A stretch of 64,000 nt of DNA. Origin: Sporomusa silvacetica DSM 10669. Lineage in GTDB: Bacteria > Bacillota > Negativicutes > Sporomusales > Sporomusaceae. The notes beneath the pieces are model-generated. The model had not been told where the DNA came from. It did no database searches and saw only the letters and a list, made by a program, of their open reading frames with translations. The stretch is from contig NZ_LSLK01000137.1 of the NCBI RefSeq assembly GCF_002257705.1, positions 1 through 64,000 of the forward strand, given 5' to 3'. Below, one piece after another: positions 16,764 to 24,353 of the stretch. Position numbers and translations under genes: made by a program. Positions within the stretch are counted from its first letter, which is position 1. Each line of letters starts with the position of its first letter.

Positions 16764-16789
16764 TAAATAAAGTTGAGGAGGTGAAATTA

Positions 16790-17317
16790 ATGGGAAAGAA
16801 TTCCGTTAAACGCAGGCAATTGAGACTCAAATGCAAACGTCACGCTGCTGCTTTAATGGGCGCCGCAATCATGACAGGTGCAGTATTGTCTGGTATCCCA
16901 GCCACTAAGGTTCTCGCTGCTGAAACCCCAGCAAGCCCGCCTCCGTTAAAAACCGAACAGGCACTACAGATTACTGAAGATTCGCGCCCACCAGGACATG
17001 GTTGGCATCAACATAAGTATAGCTGGCCAAGCCCTGACGAAAACCAGGCCTGGTATCAGGACGGAAAGATTTATTATCGAAGTGACAATAATCGTCATGA
17101 ATATGCCTACGCGTCCAATGGTCCTGTAGATTATGTGAAGGCCAGTGCTGCTAACTACGGTTTTGATTCTTCCCTTGATTCTTTTTCTCTGCTTACCGTT
17201 TCCCATCGAAAAGCGCTTGTTGAGGTCCGCAAATATGAAACTGGCAAACTATATAATGTACTATTGGAGCGAACTTCCGGCCATGAATGGACAATTATTG
17301 ATGTTCGCGCCCTATAG
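16790..17317 (+). CDS. secreted protein of unknown function
   Basis: 175 aa from ATG 16790 (GGAGGTGAAATTA before it). The N-terminus is very basic (KRRQLRLKCKRH), followed by a hydrophobic stretch at about 22-40 and an AAETPA cleavage region, a typical signal peptide. The mature part has a Pro/His-rich segment (PPGHGWHQHKYSWPSP) and two beta-rich segments with WYQDGKIYYR and KLYNVLLERTSGHEWTIIDV. I do not recognise the family. It follows the recombinase remnant and may once have belonged with the ECF sigma gene. Confidence 0.7.
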   Translation: MGKNSVKRRQLRLKCKRHAAALMGAAIMTGAVLSGIPATKVLAAETPASPPPLKTEQALQITEDSRPPGHGWHQHKYSWPSPDENQAWYQDGKIYYRSDNNRHEYAYASNGPVDYVKASAANYGFDSSLDSFSLLTVSHRKALVEVRKYETGKLYNVLLERTSGHEWTIIDVRAL

Positions 17318-17350
17318 ACTGGACTGCAGGTTTATTTCCAGGTGCACCCC

Positions 17351-17391
17351 AAGAATAAAGCCACCCTTCAAAATTGGGTGGCTTTATTCTT
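17351..17391. terminator. bidirectional terminator
   Basis: Perfect 16-bp stem AAGAATAAAGCCACCC / GGGTGGCTTTATTCTT with a 9-nt loop, between the convergent secreted-protein and XRE genes. Confidence 0.88.
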
Positions 17392-17870
17392 CAATCACAC
17401 CTAATGAATGCAAGCGGGTTCTTTCTTGAATTAGCTTCTACCTCTCTTTCTGTGGACTTGTATGCAGGATTTTTCGGTTCCTTCTCGAATAGTTGAATCA
17501 TTTGATCCTGTGCTTTATTATACTTTTTTAAAAATTCTATAGCCTGATCTAATTCTTCCGGACTAATACTAGCATCCACAGCTTTATTCACTACGACAAA
17601 ATAGTTAACATACTTTTCATCATTTAGCATTGCTCTGAACTTTTCTTCAAACCCAATTTCCTCCAGAGTATTCAGGTCATCACGTAAGAAAAACTCTACA
17701 GGAGTGTTGAGTTTCCTTGCCAAAATTACAATTTTATCACGACTTAACTGCCGACGGTTATTTTCAATATGTGATATGTACGACTGAGTTACATTCAAGA
17801 GCTTAGCTAATTGGTCAGTTGTAAGAGAAAATCTATTACGGATATATCGTACTTTATCACCAAACTTCAT
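17391..17870 (-). CDS. XRE-family transcriptional regulator
   Basis: 159 aa. HTH_3 domain at the N-terminus: IRNRFSLTTDQLAKLLNVTQ, then YISHIENNRRQLSRDKIVILA (about residues 8-55). A 100-residue helical C-terminal part with many charged residues follows. ATG 17870 with GGAGGAAAGCAACGG is preferred; a GTG at 17945 overlapping the previous gene's stop is possible. Target unknown. It lies behind the CobW operon on the same strand. Confidence 0.8.
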   Translation of the reverse strand: MKFGDKVRYIRNRFSLTTDQLAKLLNVTQSYISHIENNRRQLSRDKIVILARKLNTPVEFFLRDDLNTLEEIGFEEKFRAMLNDEKYVNYFVVVNKAVDASISPEELDQAIEFLKKYNKAQDQMIQLFEKEPKNPAYKSTEREVEANSRKNPLAFIRCD

Positions 17871-17944
17871 CCGTTGCTTTCCTCCCAATATATCTACTTC
17901 TCTTATCTTTATACTATTGTTTAAATCTTTGAGAATCTTTTGCA

Positions 17945-18322
17945 CTATCTTCCCCGCCCTAGTTTTTTTAGTGCACCATCCACCTGTACTTCAACTTCAT
18001 TGATTGTATAGCCAAAGACTAAAACATTTACATCCAGTTCTATACAACCTATGCTAACGCCACTTACCATAGGCCAACACTTTGATGGAATTACACTCAC
18101 GTTATCCAACGTGGTAAGCGATAAAAAGAGATAATGGTCTACCGCTAGTTCCGATAATTTAGCAAGAAGTTTGATATGCCCCAAAATAATCCCATAGCGG
18201 GATAGTGTTCTACCAATTGACATCATAAATTCTCGCAATAGATTTTCCATTTGCAAGGTTGTTATGGATTTTTCGAAAAAAACGCAATAGTGCCGGCTAA
18301 AGATTGTAGCTTCATTATTCAA
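17945..18322 (-). CDS. hypothetical protein partnered with CobW GTPase
   Basis: 125 aa from TTG 18322, preceded by GAGGAGGTTGTTCGTT; it overlaps the end of the GTPase gene by 8 bp, so the two are coupled. Features seen: a helical N-terminal half and a C-terminal beta-type segment (CIELDVNVLVFGYTINEVEVQVD). No motif I can name. Coupling to a CobW-type GTPase beside corrinoid methyltransferases suggests a role in corrinoid or metal handling; this is inference. Confidence 0.55.
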   Translation of the reverse strand: MNNEATIFSRHYCVFFEKSITTLQMENLLREFMMSIGRTLSRYGIILGHIKLLAKLSELAVDHYLFLSLTTLDNVSVIPSKCWPMVSGVSIGCIELDVNVLVFGYTINEVEVQVDGALKKLGRGR

Positions 18323-18908
18323 AACGAACAACCTCCTCAAGCACGGCAACAGATAAATCCTTAGCTGCACTAGTAATTACAACCTTCATACGTTCATCAA
18401 CTTCGTGTAAGTCTCTTTCAATTTTTTCTATATCTTCACCGGCAAGATCAACTTTATTCAGAATAATGAGATCACTTCCCGTCACCTGTCCAAGAACAAG
18501 CGGCTTTAACGTAGCAATCAGCTCCGCCCATCGGCCACGGTCAACAATAGTTACGGTTTTGAAAGCTGAGTAAACTTTACTATATTTTTTAAGTGAATTC
18601 GCAGTCTTATCTGGATATGCCAGACCTGTCATTTCAATCATCACCCAGTCCGGGTTCAGCGTCTTATGAATTTCATCAATGGCACTTATCAGTTCACTGG
18701 TAATCTGGCAACATACACATCCACCAAATAACGACTTTACTTGCAGACCACTATTGGCAAAAAGTTTGTCATCAATTCCCGCTGCACCAATCTCATTTTC
18801 AACAATGACTACCTTTTCCTGGCGTGTGGTAGTTAGGTATTTGGCTACTTGTAAAATAGTTGTAGTCTTACCAGATCCTAAAAAACCGCCAAAGAGCAAA
18901 ATACGCAT
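18315..18908 (-). CDS. CobW/G3E-family P-loop GTPase
   Basis: 197 aa, a short member lacking the C-terminal CobW domain. Walker A is FGGFLGSGKTT at 6-16. The metal-binding CxCC motif is FGGCVCC near 61-67, Walker B-like is WVMIEMTGLAYP, and the guanine-specificity NKVD lies near 150. G3E GTPases insert or traffic metals (Zn, Ni, Co). Here the methyltransferase genes next door suggest cobalt or corrinoid-protein support, though zinc for MtaB is equally possible. ATG 18908 follows GGAGAAACCT. Confidence 0.85.
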   Translation of the reverse strand: MRILLFGGFLGSGKTTTILQVAKYLTTTRQEKVVIVENEIGAAGIDDKLFANSGLQVKSLFGGCVCCQITSELISAIDEIHKTLNPDWVMIEMTGLAYPDKTANSLKKYSKVYSAFKTVTIVDRGRWAELIATLKPLVLGQVTGSDLIILNKVDLAGEDIEKIERDLHEVDERMKVVITSAAKDLSVAVLEEVVRFE

Positions 18909-18980
18909 AGGTTTCTCCTCCCATAGACTCGCGGAATCTGACAGAAACTAAGGTTACCTGGCTTATCCAATAACCAAGTT

Positions 18981-19082
18981 GCTCTAGACTCCCGCTTGGT
19001 GGTAAGTGGGAGTTTAGAGCTACTTTCCTGGAAGTTGTTCGACTAAACTTCAGATGGGGAGGGGTTGAAACCCCACCTGAAG
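18981..19082. repeat. two adjacent long hairpins, possible small repeat element
   Basis: Hairpin one (18981-19020) pairs GCTCTAGACTCCCGCTT with AAGTGGGAGTTTAGAGC. Hairpin two (19048-19082) pairs CTTCAGATGGGG with CCCCACCTGAAG with one mismatch. They fill the gap between the methyltransferase operon end and the CobW gene. Neither has a good T-run, so this looks more like an interspersed structured repeat than a plain terminator. Confidence 0.5.
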
Positions 19083-19154
19083 CTAAGTCTTACTTTAACC
19101 TGCAAAGGGGCTATCCCCATATATTGGAGACAACCCCCATACTTCTCTATATGG

Positions 19155-19952
19155 CTACCAGATAAAAGCATCCCGGCGATGAGCCTCAAGATAGTTGCAG
19201 CAAAAATTGTCCCGGCCAGCCAGTGTTTCAGCTGTAACGATACTAGCCATCATGGCCTTATCCAGCGGGTTAATAATTAAGCCATCCAATCCTTTAGCAA
19301 TCCCCATAACCGCAAACATTTGATTCATGAATTTACGGTTAGGTAATCCGTAAGAAATGTTTGATAAACCGCAGATAGTATGAACTCCCGGAAATTTGGT
19401 AGTAATCGCCTGTATAGCGTCTATGAATTCAATTCCGAAAGAATCATTAGTGGCTACAGGTTGAACCAAGGCATCTACAAAGATATTCTCCAGGGGGATA
19501 TTGTTCTGAACCAAACTATTAATTAATTTATCCGCAATTTTTAATCTGGCTTCGGTGGTTTCAGGCATTCCTTCGTCACTCATGCATAAAGCCACAACTT
19601 TGAGATCAGTTCCGGCGACAACCGGCAATAACGCATCATATCGATCTTTTTCCAGAGAGATTGAATTGACCATCGCCGTTCCCTTATGAACAGCAAGTGC
19701 CTGTTCAACACACTTCGGATCAGGACTATCAATACAGCAGGGTGCATCTACCGCCTCTTGCACGGTTGTTACAAGCCATTTTAGATAGTCTGCTTCTTTG
19801 CCTACAAAAATACCAGCATTAACGTCAATATAGTTTGCCCCAGCTTCCAGCTGATCTTTGGCTATTTTTTGAATAGCTGCAGCATCTTTAGCTTCAATAG
19901 CCGCCGCGATGGCTTTGCGACTGGAATTAATTAACTCACCAACAACTATCAA
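19155..19952 (-). CDS. methyltetrahydrofolate:corrinoid protein methyltransferase
   Basis: 265 aa pterin-binding TIM barrel (AcsE/MtvA type). It moves the methyl group between the corrinoid protein and tetrahydrofolate. Motifs: VGELINSSRKAI at the start, GANYIDVNAGI near 38-48, CCIDSPDP near 72-79, and IFVDALVQPV and GLSNISYGLP later. In acetogens this type replaces the coenzyme M methyltransferase MtaA. TTG 19952 follows AGGAGGTCAATAAATC. Last gene of the mtaC-mtaB cluster, 75 bp after mtaB. Confidence 0.88.
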   Translation of the reverse strand: MIVVGELINSSRKAIAAAIEAKDAAAIQKIAKDQLEAGANYIDVNAGIFVGKEADYLKWLVTTVQEAVDAPCCIDSPDPKCVEQALAVHKGTAMVNSISLEKDRYDALLPVVAGTDLKVVALCMSDEGMPETTEARLKIADKLINSLVQNNIPLENIFVDALVQPVATNDSFGIEFIDAIQAITTKFPGVHTICGLSNISYGLPNRKFMNQMFAVMGIAKGLDGLIINPLDKAMMASIVTAETLAGRDNFCCNYLEAHRRDAFIW

Positions 19953-20026
19953 GATTTATTGACCTCCTTCTGCTACATTTTCAGCTTTTAGCTGATTTCT
20001 GATACTATTTCAAACAAAGCAATCAG

Positions 20027-21406
20027 TTATTTAAGTCCGTATTCAGAAGGAATAAAGGTATCTAGATCTAACTCGCCTTTAATTTCATTCCAGAATTTCT
20101 CTTCGTCATCAGGAATAGCTTCAACTTGGCTATCCATAATATCCAGCCAATTTTTCTCGCGTTCGGCAATAACAACCTCTTTAGTGTCAACAGCTTTTCT
20201 GATGGCATCAATAGCCAATTTAGCACCAAGTTTTGTTCTCAAGAAAGGACTCTTGGCTTTAACCAATTCCTTACTAAGATCAAAGACTACATCAGGACGC
20301 AACACATAAGCTTGTGGATCTAATTTGGAATCAGAGTCGGCGAGGAAATCTCTAAAGGTAACACCATATCCTTTTTGTTTGGCCACATTCATCAACCGGC
20401 AATCATAAATCAATTGCTCAATTGAAACAACTGGTGCAATATCAGATAACATTCTTACCGGGGTAACAGATTCATTACTCCACAAATCAGCTACAGATGC
20501 GGCAATATTACCAACAGCACTTAAGTGAGCACAGGCTGCTGATTTTCCTTCCATAGCAATAGGTACACCAGCAATAGCTTTACAATATACGCCTTCATAA
20601 CCACAGTCTTTATTTGGACCAACAGCACCGGCTTCATAAGCGGCTAGAGTTCTAGCTACACTTGCTACCCGTACTACTGCAGAAAATACATTAGGAATAA
20701 ATCCTTTATGGGCCAAAACCATCGCGGTATTAGCAAAACCGCAAGCAGTATCGCCAGCTGCTATTGAACCAGTTTCTCCTGCTATCCGTACGATATGTTC
20801 CCAAATGAATTTCATATCCCGGCAACCCATAATGCCTAGAGCAAAAATTACTTTGGTCAAATCGGCATTTACAAGAGCGTCATCATGGATTTCTTTACCG
20901 CCAGTTGTTTCGATGGCAAGGAAATCTGCGCCGGCTTTAGCTGAACCTTCAAATGTTTTGAGAACATTATTAAAGATTTCACCACTGCGCATCATTGGAG
21001 GACGTTTAAATTCGCGTACATCGCCTGGGGTAGCACGTAAAGCGGTTTTTAAGCCATGTTTAGCTTCAAATTCAGCCATTGCATTGTGGAGAATGCTGGT
21101 GACTTCTATGCCCCATTCAGGTACAAGAGTCATTTCTGGTAACATTTCGAATTCCACAACAATTCCGGGTGCATACAACTCTTTGGCTCTTTTTAAAACT
21201 CCGTTAATCATTTCGGTATATATTTCTTTGACCTCTGGCATAGTGGCTGCAGTAAGTTCCATGGGCGGTAATGTAAAGTTAAGTTCCGGATAAACCTCGC
21301 CGCCGCCGATAACCATGCCGTTTTTGCATTTAACAGGATTAGGTGCGCAACCATATACAAAATCGTTTAACGAATTGTAAGCTATTTTGTCAAAAGTCTT
21401 TGCCAT
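20027..21406 (-). CDS. mtaB: methanol:corrinoid methyltransferase
   Basis: 459 aa from ATG 21406 (GAGGGGGTATATCGGA before it). MtaB activates methanol at zinc and methylates Co(I) on MtaC. The family sequence is clear along its whole length (DFVYGCAPNPVKCKNG, VVEFEMLPEMTLVPEWG). The expected zinc ligands are present: Glu in AIETTGGKE, Cys in GDTACGFAN and Cys in NKDCGYEGVYC. It follows mtaC by 30 bp, with methyl-THF methyltransferase downstream, so methanol methyl can enter the acetyl-CoA pathway. No truncation. Confidence 0.93.
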   Translation of the reverse strand: MAKTFDKIAYNSLNDFVYGCAPNPVKCKNGMVIGGGEVYPELNFTLPPMELTAATMPEVKEIYTEMINGVLKRAKELYAPGIVVEFEMLPEMTLVPEWGIEVTSILHNAMAEFEAKHGLKTALRATPGDVREFKRPPMMRSGEIFNNVLKTFEGSAKAGADFLAIETTGGKEIHDDALVNADLTKVIFALGIMGCRDMKFIWEHIVRIAGETGSIAAGDTACGFANTAMVLAHKGFIPNVFSAVVRVASVARTLAAYEAGAVGPNKDCGYEGVYCKAIAGVPIAMEGKSAACAHLSAVGNIAASVADLWSNESVTPVRMLSDIAPVVSIEQLIYDCRLMNVAKQKGYGVTFRDFLADSDSKLDPQAYVLRPDVVFDLSKELVKAKSPFLRTKLGAKLAIDAIRKAVDTKEVVIAEREKNWLDIMDSQVEAIPDDEEKFWNEIKGELDLDTFIPSEYGLK

Positions 21407-21436
21407 TCCGATATACCCCCTCATAAATTTTATTAT

Positions 21437-22069
21437 TTATTTAGCCAGCAATTTTTTAGCAACATCAACTGCTACAACAGCATCGTCTGCATAACAGTCG
21501 GCATTTATGCTCTTAGCATATGCTTCGCTAACAGGAGCTCCACCAATCATGAATTTATACTGGCTACGTACACCGGCTTTTTCGAATTCCTTGATTACAC
21601 TATCCATATAAGGCATCGTTGTAGTTAGCAAAGCCGAAAGACAAATCATGTCGGCACCAACCTCTTTGGCTTTGTCCAAAAATGCCTGGGCAGATACATC
21701 GATACCCAAGTCATACATTTCAATACCAGCGCCTTTGAGCATCATACGGACTAAGTTTTTGCCAATGTCATGCAAGTCGCCTTTAACAGTACCGATAACT
21801 GCCTTGCCAATTGGTTTAACGCCAGTGGCGGTTAAAACTGGTTCTAAGATCTGCATCCCTTGATTCATTGCCTTGGCGGCCATCAACATTTCTGGAACAT
21901 AGATTTCATTATTTTTGAATTTTTCCCCGATTACAGCCATAGCCTCAATTAAGCCAGCATTCAATATTTCAGTAGGAGACGCCTTTTGTGCTAAGCCCTC
22001 TGATACCATTTCTTTTACCTTGGCACCATTCCCTTTTTGTACATAGAGCGAAAGTTGATTGTAATCCAT
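21437..22069 (-). CDS. mtaC: methanol-specific corrinoid protein
   Basis: 210 aa. An N-terminal helical cap (B12-binding_2, about 1-85) precedes a B12-binding Rossmann domain. The base-off/His-on motif GDLHDIGKN is at 97-105, with His100 as lower cobalt ligand. SALLTTTMPYM and MIGGAPV complete the cofactor pocket. It carries the methyl group between MtaB and the folate methyltransferase. ATG 22069 has GAGGGGG upstream. First gene of the cluster after an own promoter region. Confidence 0.93.
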   Translation of the reverse strand: MDYNQLSLYVQKGNGAKVKEMVSEGLAQKASPTEILNAGLIEAMAVIGEKFKNNEIYVPEMLMAAKAMNQGMQILEPVLTATGVKPIGKAVIGTVKGDLHDIGKNLVRMMLKGAGIEMYDLGIDVSAQAFLDKAKEVGADMICLSALLTTTMPYMDSVIKEFEKAGVRSQYKFMIGGAPVSEAYAKSINADCYADDAVVAVDVAKKLLAK

Positions 22070-22139
22070 TTTTCTTCCCCCTCGTTTTTTTATGGTTTTG
22101 ATTTTTAACTATTTCTACATACTCCCTTTGACTGATTTC

Positions 22140-22148
22140 ATTATATCA
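22140..22148 (-). promoter_or_regulatory. extended -10 of mtaC promoter
   Basis: TGATATAAT on the minus strand (TG-n-TATAAT) about 70 bp upstream of mtaC. No convincing -35, so it may need an activator such as the PocR/AraC protein encoded upstream. Confidence 0.45.
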
Positions 22149-22267
22149 TTGCCATCATTCTGAAAATTCGCTCCATTACTGCTCTTTTGAAAACAATCCG
22201 TGCATTGTCCAATATGTGAATAAATGGACTAGTTTAATAACTTAAGTCATCTTAAACTAACTCAAAC

Positions 22268-22312
22268 TAAAAAAACAAAACAGCCAGCCCTATCGCTAAG
22301 GCTTAGCTGTTT
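22268..22312 (-). terminator. terminator behind second corrinoid gene
   Basis: AAACAGC and inner AGCC pair with GGCT and GCTGTTT; the minus strand continues TTGTTTTTTT. It separates the regulator operon from mtaC. Confidence 0.75.
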
Positions 22313-22349
22313 CCATATCTTTGAAATTGTAGGCGCAGAGCTACGGTTT

Positions 22350-23009
22350 CTATGTAGCTAATTTCCGTCGTAGTACAATCTTATTTAGATTATGGTCAAG
22401 AAAGCTTTTGGCATCTTTGGCACATTTAAAATAGCAATCAGCTCCAATCACCCGGGCAAAGGCTTCATCCACGGGAGCTCCGCCTACAGCAACAATCAAG
22501 CCTTTGCGCATACCAGCTTCCTCCAACGCGTTAATAACTTTTTTCATACCAGGCATAGTTGTAGTCAACAACGCTGCCATCATCAAAATCTCAGCTTTGT
22601 ACTTTTCTACAGCCTGTAGAAATCTGTGCGGAGTTACATCAATTCCTAAATCAACAATATGGGCACCAGTACTCATTACGGTTAACTTTACCAAGTTTTT
22701 CCCAATATCATGCAAGTCGCCTGCCACAGTACCGATTACAATAGTACCTGTCTGCCGCTTTGCTTTGTACTTCAGATGCGGTTCCACGACAGACAGACCG
22801 GCATGCATAGCTCGCGCAGACATTAATACCTCTGGCACAATAACCCGCCGATGACTATATTTATCGGCAACCTGATCCATTCCCAAAATGAGTCCTTTTT
22901 CGAGAATAGCAAGCGCAGGATATCCTTGCGCTACAGCTTTGCAACATAATTCCATTACGGCTTCAGCCTCGCCGTTCTTGACTTTATCGGCAATTTCGGC
23001 ATAAATCAT
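22350..23009 (-). CDS. second corrinoid protein (MtaC/MtbC type)
   Basis: 219 aa from ATG 23009 (GGAGGGATGTCC before it). Same architecture as mtaC: helical cap, then GDLHDIGKN with His100, AALLTTTMPGM and VAVGGAPV. It is clearly diverged from mtaC and has no methyltransferase directly beside it on its own transcript. It may serve another methyl donor, or act with the regulator as a methylation reporter (inference). It lies 14 bp after the PocR/AraC regulator gene and is followed by a terminator. Confidence 0.88.
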   Translation of the reverse strand: MIYAEIADKVKNGEAEAVMELCCKAVAQGYPALAILEKGLILGMDQVADKYSHRRVIVPEVLMSARAMHAGLSVVEPHLKYKAKRQTGTIVIGTVAGDLHDIGKNLVKLTVMSTGAHIVDLGIDVTPHRFLQAVEKYKAEILMMAALLTTTMPGMKKVINALEEAGMRKGLIVAVGGAPVDEAFARVIGADCYFKCAKDAKSFLDHNLNKIVLRRKLAT

Positions 23010-23023
23010 GGACATCCCTCCAG

Positions 23024-24295
23024 TTAAGACAAGCTGTTACGATAAATCAACGGCGCAACACCAATATGTTTTGAAAACACCTTGGCAAAATAGCTTTGGC
23101 TTTGAAAACCGACTGCCTGTGAGACTTGGGCAACGCTAAGTTCTGGCTTCTTCATAAGTTCAACAGCCTGTTCTACCCGCACTCTGGTGATGTAGTCATT
23201 GACAGTACAGTTAAGTTCTTGGCGAAACAACCGCGATAGATGCGAGGGGCTAATAAATAGTTGTGCTGCCACATCGTCAATTTTAATCGACCGTGAATAG
23301 CTTTCCAGGATAAAGTTTTTGGCCTCATTCACCAAACCGCCGTGTTTCTTATCCTCTAATGATACACTTCGATTCAAAAATACAGTAACCAAATGTTGCA
23401 TGTGGAAAAAGAATTCCTCCATCCGCTGGCAATCATTTATCTTTTCGTTAAATTTATCTAATAACACCATTACGGTCTCGGCTACAGCACCACCTTCTAC
23501 AGCAGCCCGGGACGCTAATGTCGCCAATTCACTAATACGTAGTTTTATCATGGCCTGATCACCGCTGGACTTTACAAACAGCTGTGTCAATAACGTATGC
23601 AGGTTCTTTTCTGCCCTGGACTTATCACCAAGTCGAATATAGCGCAGAAAGCTCCGCTCGCTATGTAGATAGGCTCCATAGTCATCGCCTTCCTTTGCTG
23701 CAGAGAGTGGCTTTAATTTACGATTTTCCAACTCCTTATGGATACGCTGCTGCATCTTATATGTCTCAACATTCTCCAAAACAAGCAAATCCCGTTTCAT
23801 CAACTGATTGACAGTAACGTACAAAACATCGGCCGCCGCCTGGAATCGGACAGGAGAAATAATATCCAATTGCCCTGCTTTTTTCTCCATTTCGGTGAAA
23901 TCATCCACTTCCGGGTTCAATTCTCGCAGCTCTTGATAGAAAAACCGATCTGGTTTCCATAATAGCACTTGACTGCAAATAATACTCCCCAGAGAAATAC
24001 CACGTAAGCTGATTGGCACTGCCCAAATAACCAGTCCTGCACGGCAGCGAAAAAAATACGGTTCTTCCCATTTGGATGCTTCCTGAGTAGCTTGCTTATA
24101 AGAAGCCCGGCATTTGGCAACCCCACTGGGCTTGCTGCGAATATAACGACAAAAGCCGCAACGCTCGGCTGTATCGAAAATTCCAAAAGACTCTCCCTTT
24201 TTATTTACAATTGCCACATGTAGACCGGTTGCTTTGGAAAAATTATCTAATACATCTTCCAGATATTGTAGATCAACCAAGTTTCTGTCGACCAT
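23024..24295 (-). CDS. PocR-domain / AraC-type transcriptional regulator
   Basis: 423 aa. The N-terminal PocR sensory domain (about 1-165) has the Cys-rich pattern ERCGFCRYIRS, VAKCRASY and FRCRAGLVIWAVP, which can bind ligand or metal. A helical linker follows. The C-terminal AraC DNA-binding domain (about 320-423) has IKIDDVAAQLFISPSHLSRL and VAQVSQAVGFQSQSYFAKVF. Likely activator of the methanol methyltransferase genes on either side, by gene position. Start ATG 24295 chosen; the ribosome site is weak (GGGGTGTTGGAA). Confidence 0.85.
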   Translation of the reverse strand: MVDRNLVDLQYLEDVLDNFSKATGLHVAIVNKKGESFGIFDTAERCGFCRYIRSKPSGVAKCRASYKQATQEASKWEEPYFFRCRAGLVIWAVPISLRGISLGSIICSQVLLWKPDRFFYQELRELNPEVDDFTEMEKKAGQLDIISPVRFQAAADVLYVTVNQLMKRDLLVLENVETYKMQQRIHKELENRKLKPLSAAKEGDDYGAYLHSERSFLRYIRLGDKSRAEKNLHTLLTQLFVKSSGDQAMIKLRISELATLASRAAVEGGAVAETVMVLLDKFNEKINDCQRMEEFFFHMQHLVTVFLNRSVSLEDKKHGGLVNEAKNFILESYSRSIKIDDVAAQLFISPSHLSRLFRQELNCTVNDYITRVRVEQAVELMKKPELSVAQVSQAVGFQSQSYFAKVFSKHIGVAPLIYRNSLS

Positions 24296-24353
24296 CGATT
24301 TCCAACACCCCAATCTAAAAAAATACGTTTTTCATTCCTATTAATTTGGCAAA

